Notes: generated by a model not told the origin, from the sequence alone. Positions 46,188 through 55,950 are shown, counted from the first letter of the stretch. The stretch is DNA of 64,000 nucleotides from Lactobacillus johnsonii (GCF_014058685.1 NZ_CP059055.1:1550001-1614000); one strand, 5' to 3'. Numbers and translations: made by a program.

Positions 46188-47519
46188 TTATTTAAATAAG
46201 TCATTAAAAGCTTCAGACATTGTCGGATGAGTATAAATCTGATCTCTTAAAACCGCATAGGATAAATGGGCCTTCATCGCTAAAGAAATCATATTAATCA
46301 ATTCATATGACTCAATTCCATAAAGTGTAGCCCCTAGAATTTTTTCAGTTTCTGGGTCAACGAGTGCCTTAAATAAACCTCTATTATCTTTTGCAACCTT
46401 TGCTTTAGGAATTGCTGTAACGGGCAACTTAAATAACTTGTATTCTTTTCCTAATCTATTTGCTTGCTTCTCATTTAAACCAACTTGAGACAAGGCGGGT
46501 GAAATAAATACACTATAAGGAACTACCTTTCGGTCACTGACCATGCGAGCACCTGTACCAAACAATTGATCTTTAATAATTCTAAAATCATCTAACGAAA
46601 TATAGGTAAATTGAAGACCACCTTTAACATCCCCGATTGCCCACACATTGTCCACAGTAGTTCTTAGAAAATCATCTACTTTTATAGCGCCACGATCAGT
46701 TGTTTCAATCGCGGTATTTTCTAAACCTAAGTTTTCAGTATTTGGTTTACGACCAGTTGCTACCAAAATTCGGTCTGCACTAATCGTCTTTCTTTCTTCA
46801 TTTATTTGATAGGTAATTTTTGCATTACTTGTTTCATCAGTAATTTTTTCAATATCAGCACCAAGTTCAAACTTAATACCAGCATCTTCCATATCTTTTC
46901 TTACTGCATTACTAATATCCTCATCTTCACGAGCTAAAAATTCCTTATTATGATCAAGCACTGTAACTTTACTACCATATTTTGCAAACATGCTAGCAAA
47001 TTCCAATCCAATATATCCCGCTCCAATAATTGTTAAATTCTTTGGCATCTTCTTTTCATCCATGGCTTGAGTTGAATCAAGGATATACTTGCTTTCTTTT
47101 AAGCCCGGGATTGGTAACATCACTGGAACTGCACCAGTATTAATGAAAATACGGTCTCCTTTATACTGAGCTTTTTTACCATTAGGAAGTTTTACTTCAA
47201 TTTCATGATCAGCAATAAAATGCGCTTCTCCATCTAATACAGTTACAGTCTTTTCGTCTGCAAGCATATGATAGTTTTTCTCCCGCAATTGTGCAGTCAT
47301 TTCGTTTTTACCATTTACCGCATCCACATAAGAAACGCCGTTAGCTGCTTCAATAATTAATCTTTTTGAAGGTAGGCAGGCAATGTTAATACAAGTACCT
47401 CCATACATCTTATTAGATTTTTCAATTACTAATACTTCTTCTCCCTTTTGTGCTAGAAACTTAGCTAAAGTTTTCCCACCTTTTCCAAAGCCGATAATTA
47501 TGTTTTTAATTGTCTCCAT
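46188..47519 (-). CDS. pyridine nucleotide-disulfide oxidoreductase (RclA/MerA-like)
   Basis: A 443-residue FAD-dependent class I disulfide reductase. FAD-binding GFGKGGKTLAKFLAQ is at the N-terminus, the redox-active pair is in GGTCINIACLPSK, NAD(P)-binding GAGYIGLEFASMFAKYG follows, then the FAD motif AIGDVKGG. The C-terminal dimer interface ends THPTMSEAFNDLF. It lacks the extra heavy-metal domain of MerA and resembles RclA/YkgC proteins that protect against reactive chlorine or copper; the substrate is inferred. Confidence 0.88.
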   Translation of the reverse strand: METIKNIIIGFGKGGKTLAKFLAQKGEEVLVIEKSNKMYGGTCINIACLPSKRLIIEAANGVSYVDAVNGKNEMTAQLREKNYHMLADEKTVTVLDGEAHFIADHEIEVKLPNGKKAQYKGDRIFINTGAVPVMLPIPGLKESKYILDSTQAMDEKKMPKNLTIIGAGYIGLEFASMFAKYGSKVTVLDHNKEFLAREDEDISNAVRKDMEDAGIKFELGADIEKITDETSNAKITYQINEERKTISADRILVATGRKPNTENLGLENTAIETTDRGAIKVDDFLRTTVDNVWAIGDVKGGLQFTYISLDDFRIIKDQLFGTGARMVSDRKVVPYSVFISPALSQVGLNEKQANRLGKEYKLFKLPVTAIPKAKVAKDNRGLFKALVDPETEKILGATLYGIESYELINMISLAMKAHLSYAVLRDQIYTHPTMSEAFNDLFK

Positions 47520-47643
47520 ATCATTTTCCTCTTACTTTTTACAAGTTTATTCTTTTAACTATTATTTTATACATAAAATATTAATTTGCATCTTTTATGC
47601 TTATAAATTTTTATATAAAATCATTTTATTTATAGGTAAAAAA

Positions 47644-48396
47644 ATGGGAATTATAGAACAACATATAAAAATGGCAAAAAAGCATAATGAAATAATAGAG
47701 AAAAAATATAGGGCTGAGATAAATCATAGTGCTATACAAAGTAAGATATTTACCAATACCTTAGAAATAAAAGATAGAGGAAATAAATATCCTATTTTAA
47801 GTTTTTCAGCACATGCGGGAATATCTCTAAAAGAAAAAGATCCTAACTCAAAAGTGGCTATACTTAATTTTGCAAATTACACCATGCCAGGAGGAGGCTA
47901 CTTACACGGAGCACTAGCTCAAGAAGAAGTTTTATGTCATCAATCAGATTTTTATCAAGTTCTAACCAAATTCTCTCAATACTATAGATGGAATCAAATG
48001 CATCTCAATCAAAACTTATATGAACATCGTGCTATTTATACTCCTAATATTGTACTTACAAATTTAGACGGAAGTCTTGTTAATACACTAGACATCATCA
48101 CTTGTGCTGCTCCTTGTTATACTATCGCCAAACATAATAACATTTCTTATGAAAAAGCTTGTATAGTACTTAAAAAGAATGGAATTTGTAAAAAAATCGC
48201 TGAATATGAAAGAGTAGATAAATTAATTTTAGGAGCTTGGGGAGCTGGGGCGTTTGGCTTTCGTGGAATTGAAGTTGCTAAAATGTGGCATGATGTATGG
48301 CGCACTCCTTCACCGATTAAAGAAATACAATTTGCAGTAATAGATCATTTAGGATTTCAAAATACACAAATTTTCAAATCAGAATTTTCAAACTAA
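47644..48396 (+). CDS. bacterial-type poly(ADP-ribose) glycohydrolase-like protein (TIGR02452 family)
   Basis: A 250-residue macrodomain-related protein. The frame is open far upstream, overlapping the oxidoreductase gene, but ATG 47644 with AGG a few bases upstream is the natural start. The PARG catalytic signature GGG-x7-QEE is exact in PGGGYLHGALAQEEVLCHQS, near residue 84, and LGAWGAGAFG provides the diphosphate loop. Family members remove ADP-ribose chains or related adducts. It stands alone between the oxidoreductase and galE. Natural substrate in lactobacilli unknown. Confidence 0.85.
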   Translation: MGIIEQHIKMAKKHNEIIEKKYRAEINHSAIQSKIFTNTLEIKDRGNKYPILSFSAHAGISLKEKDPNSKVAILNFANYTMPGGGYLHGALAQEEVLCHQSDFYQVLTKFSQYYRWNQMHLNQNLYEHRAIYTPNIVLTNLDGSLVNTLDIITCAAPCYTIAKHNNISYEKACIVLKKNGICKKIAEYERVDKLILGAWGAGAFGFRGIEVAKMWHDVWRTPSPIKEIQFAVIDHLGFQNTQIFKSEFSN

Positions 48397-48455
48397 GCTA
48401 TTATGATAAAATTAACTTGATTCGGTTATTATTTATTTAAAAAGGAGTAACGTTA

Positions 48456-49448
48456 ATGCGAGTATTAGTTATCGGCGGAGCTGGTTACATTGGCTCTCAC
48501 GCTGTTAGAAAATTAATTGAAGAAGGAAACGATGTTGTTGTCCTTGATTCTCTCTACACTGGTCACAGAAAAGCTGTCGACAAGAGAGCTAAATTCTATC
48601 AAGGTGACATTGAAGATACTAATTTAGTAAGCAAAATCTTACGTGATGAAAATATTGACGCAGTAATGCACTTTGCTGCTTACTCATTAGTTGGTGAATC
48701 AGTTAAGAAACCTTTGAAATACTACGATAATAATGTTTCTGGAATGATTTCACTACTTCAAGCTATGGAAGATGCTAAAGTTAAATATTTAGTCTTCTCT
48801 TCTAGTGCTGCTACTTATGGTATTCCTGAAAAATTACCAATTACTGAAGACACTCCATTAAATCCAATTAACCCATATGGTGAAACTAAGATGATGATGG
48901 AAAAGATTATGCACTGGGCTGACAAGGCTAATGGTATTAAGTCAATCGCCCTTCGTTACTTCAATGTAGCTGGTGCTTCAAGTGATGGTTCAATCGGTGA
49001 AGATCACGGACCTGAAACTCACTTGATTCCTAACATTTTAAAGAGTGCTATTGCAGGCGACGGTAACTTCACTATTTTTGGGGATGACTATAACACTAAA
49101 GATGGTACTAACGTCCGTGACTACGTTCAAGTTGAAGACCTAATTGATGCTCATATCTTAGCTCTTAAGCACGTGATGGTCACTAATAAATCTGATGTCT
49201 TTAACTTAGGTACTGCACAAGGATACTCTAACTTAGAAATTCTTGAAGCCGCTAAGAAAGTTACTGGTATCGACATTCCTTACACTATTGGTGCAAGAAG
49301 AGGCGGAGACCCTGATTCCTTAGTTGCTGACTCAAGCAAAGCTCGTAAAGTTTTAGGCTGGAAGCCAAAACATGAAGATGTTGATGACGTAATTGCCACT
49401 GCTTGGAACTGGCACAAGAGTCACCCAAAGGGTTACGAAGATAAATAA
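48456..49448 (+). CDS. galE: UDP-glucose 4-epimerase
   Basis: A 330-residue short-chain epimerase converting UDP-glucose and UDP-galactose. NAD-binding GGAGYIGSHAVRKL at the N-terminus, catalytic SSSAATYG and YGETK (YxxxK), and the C-terminal RRGGDPDSLVADSSKAR are complete. AAAGGAG precedes the start. It is not in a Leloir operon here, so it may supply UDP-Gal for surface polymers. It uses more C-rich, optimal codons than its neighbours, suggesting high expression. Confidence 0.97.
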   Translation: MRVLVIGGAGYIGSHAVRKLIEEGNDVVVLDSLYTGHRKAVDKRAKFYQGDIEDTNLVSKILRDENIDAVMHFAAYSLVGESVKKPLKYYDNNVSGMISLLQAMEDAKVKYLVFSSSAATYGIPEKLPITEDTPLNPINPYGETKMMMEKIMHWADKANGIKSIALRYFNVAGASSDGSIGEDHGPETHLIPNILKSAIAGDGNFTIFGDDYNTKDGTNVRDYVQVEDLIDAHILALKHVMVTNKSDVFNLGTAQGYSNLEILEAAKKVTGIDIPYTIGARRGGDPDSLVADSSKARKVLGWKPKHEDVDDVIATAWNWHKSHPKGYEDK

Positions 49449-49452
49449 ATCA

Positions 49453-49493
49453 AAAAAATCCATTCAATCCTCACGACTGAATGGATTTTTTTA
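49453..49493 (+). terminator. intrinsic terminator after galE (shared with helicase gene end)
   Basis: AAAAAATCCATTCA with TGAATGGATTTTTT forms a symmetrical hairpin between two convergent genes. Confidence 0.85.
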
Positions 49494-51713
49494 TTGCAAT
49501 TGATTAACGCAATTTCTCATTTCCTCAATATCTAAAATACTATGAGCAAATTCTTTTCTCACTAATTCATCGGGTAAATATTCATCATATTTATCAAATA
49601 CCGGTACTTCATTTGGATACACTAGCTCTAATGGGTCAAAATCTTTATTAGCTTCTTCTACTAAAATTTTCAAAAATTCTTCTTTATTTACATCCATTGC
49701 AAATTGCATAAAATACGGACGACTAGAATTAAAGCCACGCAAACCAATTCGCTTAGCACACTTAATTTTGATTAATCTTTCTAAAGCTAAAAATGCATAT
49801 GTTCCTGTCCACGGAAAGAGACACCACATTTTTCCACCTAAGTTAATTAAGTTACTTTCTAGCATACCCGAAGTTTTAGCAGTATCACGCACTTCTTTAA
49901 GACGCGCAATAGCATGCTTCATTAGATAGGGGTATTGCTTTTGCTCGGTTAAAATTTTATTCATTCTTTGTAAAATCTCAGGCTGAATATCTCCTGCAAC
50001 ATCCCCAAAATATGCCGGAATACGTCCTTTAACAGGATGGCAATAGACTTGATGTCGTTTACGATCTACATCTTCTACTACCCACACACGGCCCGCTATC
50101 GCTATTTTATCCCCAACGGGCGGCGGTTTAACAATAGTTCCCAGCTCTTCTGATTCTGACTTAACAGAATATTCTTCATTTTCTTGAAAAACAGCATAAA
50201 ACTTAAAATTATTAACTATGCGTTCACCACTTAGACCTACAATTAAACCACCATTTTCAGTTTGCTGAATATGATCTTCTTTAATTAGATGTCTAAGTAA
50301 TACTCGATAATCATCTTGACTAACATTCCGAAAATAATGCAGTGTCAATACTCGCGACGCTAGCTCTGCAGGCGTCATTTCACCATTCGAAGCTAAAGTA
50401 GACATGGTCTGATGGTAGAGCAAACTATATGGTAAGCGATTTGGTTCAGGAGGTTCTACCCATCTTTCTTCTAAATATAGTTGAACTAAAGCAATCCCTT
50501 GTAATAAAGACCATGGAATAATCTCAGGAAGCATCGCACGGGACTCAGGATGTGATTCGCGCATTACAAACCACATTTCCGAAGGATTGCCTCTACGTCC
50601 TGTCCTCCCCATCCTTTGTAAAAAGCCAGATACAGTAAATGGTGCATCAATCTGAAAAGCACGCTCTAATTTTCCAATATCGATACCTAATTCAAGTGTG
50701 GCGGTAGCACAAGTAGTCATCAAAGAATCTTCATCTTTCATTTCTACTTCAGCAGTTTGCCGATAAGCAGCGGATAGATTACCATGATGAATTAAAAAAC
50801 GATCTGGCTCATGTTCTACTTCACAGTATTGTCTTAATATCTGACAAACTGCTTCACATTCTTCACGGCTATTAGTGAAGACTAAACATTTTTTGCCGCG
50901 TGTATGTTCAAAAATATAAGCCATTGATGGATCAGCTGTGTTTGGAGCTTGATCACTTTTCTCATCTAAAACTGGTTGCGCGGGATCAAAATCATTACTA
51001 TCAGCCTGTGGGCCATTATCGTAAAAGTGTTCCATTGATAGCCGCCAAACTTGTCCACTTCCTTCTACTTTAGGAACAGTAGTTTTATGTTTAGAACCAG
51101 CCCCTAAAAATTCAGCCGCAGATTTTGTATCACCAATTGTTGCAGAAAGTCCAATACGACGAGGATCAACATCGGCCATTTTAGATAATCTCTCGATTAA
51201 ACAAAAAGTTTGTCCTCCACGGTCAGATCTTAAAAAAGAATGCAATTCATCAATTACAATATATCTCAGATCATGAAACAAATTAGGAATATCCATATGT
51301 TTATTAATCATCAATGACTCTAAAGATTCCGGTGTGATTTGTAAAATACCAGAGGGATGTTTAAGTAATTTTCTCTTTTGTGTCTGGGTCACTTCGCCAT
51401 GCCAACGCCATACAGGAATATCAACATCCTGACAAAGTTCGTTTAAACGTTCATATTGATCATTAATTAATGCTTTTAGTGGTGAAATGTACAGTACACC
51501 CACTGATTGAGGAGGATTTTCATAGAGATCAGTTAAAATTGGGAAAAATGCAGCCTCCGTCTTACCAGAAGCAGTCGACGCAGCTAGCAAGACATTATCT
51601 CGACTATTAAAAATAGTTTCTGCTGCTCCAACTTGAATTGAACGGAGATTTTTCCATCCATGTTCATAAATATAATCTTGAATAAAGGGAGCAAAACGTG
51701 TAAAAATATCCAT
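49491..51713 (-). CDS. Lhr/BrxHI-like DEAD/DEAH helicase
   Basis: A 740-residue superfamily 2 helicase. Motif I AASTASGKTEAAFFP is at about residues 44-58, DELH in VIDELHSFLRS, SAT in RIGLSATIGD, and motif VI QRMGRTGRRG. The segment after the core carries a winged-helix-like region and further domains, as in Lhr-type helicases. In type 2 BREX loci a helicase of this class (BrxHI) sits beside BrxD. Here it is the last gene of a three-gene operon, 7 bp after the BrxD-like gene. Nucleic-acid unwinding is certain by family; an antiphage role is inferred from neighbours. Confidence 0.87.
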   Translation of the reverse strand: MDIFTRFAPFIQDYIYEHGWKNLRSIQVGAAETIFNSRDNVLLAASTASGKTEAAFFPILTDLYENPPQSVGVLYISPLKALINDQYERLNELCQDVDIPVWRWHGEVTQTQKRKLLKHPSGILQITPESLESLMINKHMDIPNLFHDLRYIVIDELHSFLRSDRGGQTFCLIERLSKMADVDPRRIGLSATIGDTKSAAEFLGAGSKHKTTVPKVEGSGQVWRLSMEHFYDNGPQADSNDFDPAQPVLDEKSDQAPNTADPSMAYIFEHTRGKKCLVFTNSREECEAVCQILRQYCEVEHEPDRFLIHHGNLSAAYRQTAEVEMKDEDSLMTTCATATLELGIDIGKLERAFQIDAPFTVSGFLQRMGRTGRRGNPSEMWFVMRESHPESRAMLPEIIPWSLLQGIALVQLYLEERWVEPPEPNRLPYSLLYHQTMSTLASNGEMTPAELASRVLTLHYFRNVSQDDYRVLLRHLIKEDHIQQTENGGLIVGLSGERIVNNFKFYAVFQENEEYSVKSESEELGTIVKPPPVGDKIAIAGRVWVVEDVDRKRHQVYCHPVKGRIPAYFGDVAGDIQPEILQRMNKILTEQKQYPYLMKHAIARLKEVRDTAKTSGMLESNLINLGGKMWCLFPWTGTYAFLALERLIKIKCAKRIGLRGFNSSRPYFMQFAMDVNKEEFLKILVEEANKDFDPLELVYPNEVPVFDKYDEYLPDELVRKEFAHSILDIEEMRNCVNQLQ

Positions 51714-51720
51714 TTTTCAC

Positions 51721-53055
51721 TTAAATTCTAAACTCAGCAAAATCATCAGACTTTTCATTAGAAACCGCCTCTGATTCGGCATAAGAAAACTTATCCGAAT
51801 TAAGTAATTTTTCAACGTCAGTCTCTGGATTTTGCCAAACAATATCTAATAATTCAATAAAATCACGAATAATCTCACGTGGCGTAATATTTGTTGATGC
51901 TCCCACACGTGAATATTCAATTTTTATGAACTTTTGTAAATCATCTTCTGTAATTGTTTTTTCATACCCATATAGATTAGCATGCATCTCTGCAAGTTTT
52001 TCAGTTAAGACAAGCATTTCTTCTGGGGTAAGAGGATCAAGCTTAATAACAGGTGCATACATATCTCTATTGCCAGCTTCAGAAAATTTTCCACTAGCAA
52101 GACGTGAGCGCAATGCTTCATATGAATATACTCCGCGTCTCTTATCTTCAATTGCCTGCGGGGTTCCACCCATAATAATTCCAAGATACTTCGACTTTCC
52201 TTGTAAGGCATCGTTGTACATTGTTAATATCTTTTCATAGTTATATTGGCGGCTAATACTATTCGGGATTTTATAGATATTTACTAACTCATCAATCATA
52301 ATCATCAAGCCCGCATATCCAGCTTGTCTAAAAAATGATGCGAATAATTTTAAATACTCATACCAATCGTCATCAGATATTACAATATCGACTCCTAATT
52401 CTTTCTTAGCCTGTGTTTTATTGGCATATTCACCTCTAAACCACTTAACAACTTTGGCTTTTGTTTCTTCATCATCATTGATATAGGCTTGATAGTACAT
52501 TTCAAGTAACTTTGCAAAATCAAACCCGTGCACTAATTCAGAAAGATTAGAAATTACTGCATAAATTTTCTTATTGACTGCGTCTTCAAAGGCGGGAGTA
52601 TCATCATTTAATCCTGTCTCTGTTCTAACCTGCATTTGAACCGAATTAATCCAGCGATCCAAAATTAAGGTTAATGCTCCACCTTCCGGTCTAGTTTTGG
52701 TGGAAAGATTTTGAATTAGTTCTCGATAAGTTGCTAATCCTTGCCCTTTTCCACCCTGCAGCCGTCTTTCTGGCGATAAATCACCATCAACCACAACAAA
52801 ATTTTTATCCATTACATAATTTCTAATAGTTTGAAGTAAGAAACTTTTCCCCGAGCCATACCGACCCACTATAAATCTAAAAGAAGCTCCTCCGTCTTTG
52901 ATTAGCTCTACATCATGTAATAAAGCTTCAACTTCGGCTTTTCTTCCAACAGTAATGTATGGTAATCCGATTCTAGGTACTACTCCACCTTTTAAAGAAT
53001 TCAAAATAGTTTGAGCTATTCTTTTAGGCACTTTTCTATTTTTATTAATAGCCAT
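51721..53055 (-). CDS. BrxD-like P-loop ATPase (DUF2791 family)
   Basis: A 444-residue ATPase. The start QTILNSLKGGVVPRIGLPY followed by ITVGR and then Walker A GRYGSGKSF at residues 64-72 is the BrxD pattern, in which a GxVPR.G segment precedes a G.YGSGK(S/T)F P-loop. Walker B is LMIMIDELVNIY. The fold is that of an ORC/AAA-like NTPase. BrxD is an accessory ATPase of type 2 BREX and also occurs with helicases alone. It lies 3 bp from the TerB-domain gene and 7 bp from the helicase gene, so all three are surely cotranscribed. Confidence 0.85.
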   Translation of the reverse strand: MAINKNRKVPKRIAQTILNSLKGGVVPRIGLPYITVGRKAEVEALLHDVELIKDGGASFRFIVGRYGSGKSFLLQTIRNYVMDKNFVVVDGDLSPERRLQGGKGQGLATYRELIQNLSTKTRPEGGALTLILDRWINSVQMQVRTETGLNDDTPAFEDAVNKKIYAVISNLSELVHGFDFAKLLEMYYQAYINDDEETKAKVVKWFRGEYANKTQAKKELGVDIVISDDDWYEYLKLFASFFRQAGYAGLMIMIDELVNIYKIPNSISRQYNYEKILTMYNDALQGKSKYLGIIMGGTPQAIEDKRRGVYSYEALRSRLASGKFSEAGNRDMYAPVIKLDPLTPEEMLVLTEKLAEMHANLYGYEKTITEDDLQKFIKIEYSRVGASTNITPREIIRDFIELLDIVWQNPETDVEKLLNSDKFSYAESEAVSNEKSDDFAEFRI

Positions 53056-53058
53056 ACT

Positions 53059-54936
53059 TTAGTTTGTTCCTTTCAAAAACATATCTTCTAGATCTTCTTG
53101 GTAATCTTCAATTACTGTAGGTATATCATTTATAAACTCAATGACATTATCACCAAATTCATCAAAAAGTTTTTCATTTATGTTATCAATTATAACGGCA
53201 GCCATTAAATGATGCTCTTTAAGATATTTGTTTAGGTCTTTTCCCTTTAAAAGCAAAATTATGGTGGCCATTTCTTCTGAGCTCAACCCATAGTCTTCCT
53301 GCTCATCGTTTACAACAGTTTCTTCAATTTGCTCCCTTTCTTCTTGCTCAGCTTGAAGTTCTTCTTCAGTTAATAAACTGTCTCGAGTTCCCGCTGCATC
53401 CTCTCGAATTGTAGATAACTGTGACAGGTTAAATTCAATTTTAGGCTGTTTTAATTTTTGTTCCTCTATTTGATATTCCTTAATTCCATCCCTAATAGCC
53501 TTAAGATAATGCTTTTCTATTTTTCTAGGTTTTAAATTTCGTCCCAAATTAAAACATAATCTTATTTCGCGATCTACTTCATGCAAAAAATTACCCATAA
53601 TACTTTTTTGACCAGTCAATCCCCAGTAAGACTCACAATACCAGGTATTCTTTTCTTCATCATAAAAATATTTTCTAATTTGATCAATTTCATAGCTAGT
53701 TGTCTTTGGCTCTAGCTGATGATTAAATACGGCAGCTGAAAATAGTTGAATTGTCATCTGATTCTTATAAGCAATATAACTAGTAAAAAAATCAAATCCA
53801 TCATTACGTAAATCTAAAATTTTGTGCCAAATTAGAACTAAAAGATATTCAAATTTTTCTATACTCTTTTTATACAAGGGGCAATTGCTAATCTTATAAT
53901 TAGATAACTTCATTAAGTTTTCTGCAACTTCGTGGTTAGAAAATTGATCTGGGTATAACAATTGTTCATACTTTTTGTCATTAGTCTGTTCTTTAACAAA
54001 AAACGTATTATTTGTTTTATTTATATTATAAAAAATAATATAATCGCGAATCCATCTTTCAAGATAAGCACTCATTTCCGGTGAAAATTTTTGAGCATAA
54101 TTTTTATTAAAAGTAATTAACTTATCTAATCCTTCTTCTGGATCCTTAATTCCAATTCCATTTAGTAATTCATACAAATAAATGTAAGCATATGAATCTG
54201 AAATTTTTTCATAGATATTTTGTCTAATTTTCGTACGCCAAGTGAAATACGTCCTTGCCTGTCCCACTGTTAAGTCATGGTAAGTTGGATAATATCGTAA
54301 GAAAGATTGTTTTCCTTCATAGTGATCTTCGTATGAAGCCACTAATTTACCCTGTAAATAAAAATTCTGTTCTCTACGAACCGATCCTGGTAAAGAATAT
54401 TGATAGGACTCAATCATCTTTTTTATTTCTTTAGGAACAAGCTGGGTATCTTCAAAATTTAGATTAATTTCTTCTGTAGATTTTTCTTCTTTTCGAAGTA
54501 TATTAGATGACCTTTTCCAATTTTTAAAGTTTAATTCTTGTTCCTGATAGACCCTTTCTTCACCATTTTGAATAGTATCAGGAATATAAATTAATTTTTC
54601 AGGATTAGGTCGTTTATTGGACATGAGAGCGATTTTAAAAGCATATTCCAATGCTTTTTTTATTTTTTGATTACTTAACCCTAAGCTAACTTCAACCCAC
54701 TTAGCTTCTTTTATTAGGGATGAAGCTGAAAAGCCGGGTAAGTCTTTAATTGTTGCTGCAAAATCTCCACAATTAATGTTTAAACTTTTATTTTTAGGAT
54801 CTAAATTTAAAAGAGCAAACCAATTTTTAGTAATCGGTGAACTAAAAGCTACCAAATTAGGATTGTCATTAACTTCACTAATACTGTTTTTTCCAAAATG
54901 TCGTATAGCATAACTTAATAATTCATCGGTATTCAT
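53059..54936 (-). CDS. TerB-N/TerB-C domain protein
   Basis: A 625-residue cytosolic protein. A region of about 170 variable residues precedes a TerB-N domain with the marks GKLVASYEDHYEGKQ, YPTYHDLTVGQARTYFTWR and DSYAYIYLYELLNGIG. The C-terminal TerB-C domain shows NLSQLSTIREDAAGTRDSLL and INEKLFDEFGDNVIEF. These domains flank TerB (a tellurite-resistance-type helical domain) in predicted stress and phage-defence systems; a canonical central TerB is not obvious here. It is the first gene of the operon, preceded by GGAG. Biochemical function unknown. Confidence 0.82.
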   Translation of the reverse strand: MNTDELLSYAIRHFGKNSISEVNDNPNLVAFSSPITKNWFALLNLDPKNKSLNINCGDFAATIKDLPGFSASSLIKEAKWVEVSLGLSNQKIKKALEYAFKIALMSNKRPNPEKLIYIPDTIQNGEERVYQEQELNFKNWKRSSNILRKEEKSTEEINLNFEDTQLVPKEIKKMIESYQYSLPGSVRREQNFYLQGKLVASYEDHYEGKQSFLRYYPTYHDLTVGQARTYFTWRTKIRQNIYEKISDSYAYIYLYELLNGIGIKDPEEGLDKLITFNKNYAQKFSPEMSAYLERWIRDYIIFYNINKTNNTFFVKEQTNDKKYEQLLYPDQFSNHEVAENLMKLSNYKISNCPLYKKSIEKFEYLLVLIWHKILDLRNDGFDFFTSYIAYKNQMTIQLFSAAVFNHQLEPKTTSYEIDQIRKYFYDEEKNTWYCESYWGLTGQKSIMGNFLHEVDREIRLCFNLGRNLKPRKIEKHYLKAIRDGIKEYQIEEQKLKQPKIEFNLSQLSTIREDAAGTRDSLLTEEELQAEQEEREQIEETVVNDEQEDYGLSSEEMATIILLLKGKDLNKYLKEHHLMAAVIIDNINEKLFDEFGDNVIEFINDIPTVIEDYQEDLEDMFLKGTN

Positions 54937-55001
54937 GGTCCCCGCTCCTTTCGAACATATATTCTACTATATTTTTATTTATCTAGCCACGAAGGTACAA
55001 T

Positions 55002-55035
55002 AAAAAACGCTGAAACCATAATGATTTCAACGCTA
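55002..55035 (-). terminator. intrinsic terminator after the frameshifted CMD-like gene
   Basis: A stem of AGCGTTGAAA and TTTCAGCGTT, then a T run on the minus strand, follows the gene by about 14 nt. Confidence 0.65.
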
Positions 55036-55048
55036 TTAAATAGCCTCA

Positions 55049-55740
55049 CTATTTTACTTGATTAATCACATTAATTGCGTTTAAGCTACGAGGATAGCCA
55101 ATAAAGGGAACATTAGCTAAAACAACCTTAGTTAAAAATTGTTGATCATTTCCTAGACCTACATTAGCCTTGGCGTGGGCCAACAATTGTGGTTCACACC
55201 CTCCTTGAGCAGCCAAATAACAGAAAGTTACCATTTCTCTCTCTTTATCATCTAGGCCATTTCGGGTGTAATAATCTCCAAAGCAATTATTAACCACTTA
55301 TTAATAGTTCCTTTTTTAGCAAAATCTTTCATTTGTGATCCAAATAATCTAATTTGAGTTTCTTCACCTTTTTCAAGACGATTTTTCATAGTAGTGGTAG
55401 CTTGACTAGGTAATGGCAATTTAACACCACGATTGAGCAAAACTTGATTTATTGCTTCAAAAAATGGTATCACACGTCCCAATCCTAAATAATCAACTGC
55501 TTGATAGACTACTTCTTTTGCTTCAACCGGACTTACTCCATTATCAAGAGCAACTGGAAGCATTAAACGATATTCTTCTAGGCTCTGCATCCCTAACAAA
55601 TAGGCTAAATTAGATAATAATTTTATTTTATTTGGTAAGTCTATATCATCTTGTACTTCCTCAAAAGTAAAATGACTAATTCTTTCCCAACCTTCAGGAT
55701 CATTTGCCTTTAAAACTACTTTATATGCATGCAAAAACAT
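55049..55740 (-). pseudogene. carboxymuconolactone decarboxylase-like gene with a frameshift
   Basis: Two overlapping frames encode consecutive parts of one two-domain CMD/AhpD-like protein. The first ends in KKGTINKW before running into a wrong frame. The second continues NNCFGDYYTRNGLDDKEREMVTFCYLAAQGGCEP and finishes normally. A one-base deletion near 55291-55297 (TGGTT where TGGGTT would restore the frame) explains it. The intact family has peroxidase-type activity or unknown function. The start near 55740 is tentative. A true mutation and a sequencing error cannot be told apart here. Confidence 0.75.
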
Positions 55741-55877
55741 ACTATTAAAGCATAGATTTATAAATAACATTATAGTAACTAGTGTTATCATTTTATCTAA
55801 TATGTTCACATATATATTTATCAAACCATTAGTTATTTCAAACCTATACGCTTTTTTTATAAAATAACATCTTTTTC

Positions 55878-55906
55878 TTGAAACTATAAGTATTAAATTT
55901 TATAGT
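55878..55906 (+). promoter_or_regulatory. promoter of the charged coiled-coil gene
   Basis: TTGAAA (55878-55883) and TATAGT (55901-55906) are spaced by 17 bp, a near-consensus sigma-A promoter 45 bp before the start codon. Confidence 0.65.
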
Positions 55907-55950
55907 AAAGATGATTAAGTTAATAGAAAGATTTCAGGAGGTATATTGTT

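Noticed and set aside
47383-47643. An 87-codon N-terminal extension of the PARG-like protein
   Set aside because: The extension overlaps the oxidoreductase gene in antisense, is hydrophobic and compositionally unlike the rest. The ATG at 47644 has a ribosome-binding site and starts where the family domain begins.
49491-54936. Calling the operon a complete BREX or DISARM system
   Set aside because: Neither PglZ, PglX/methylase, BrxL nor other core genes occur in the flanks, so only the accessory-type proteins are supported.
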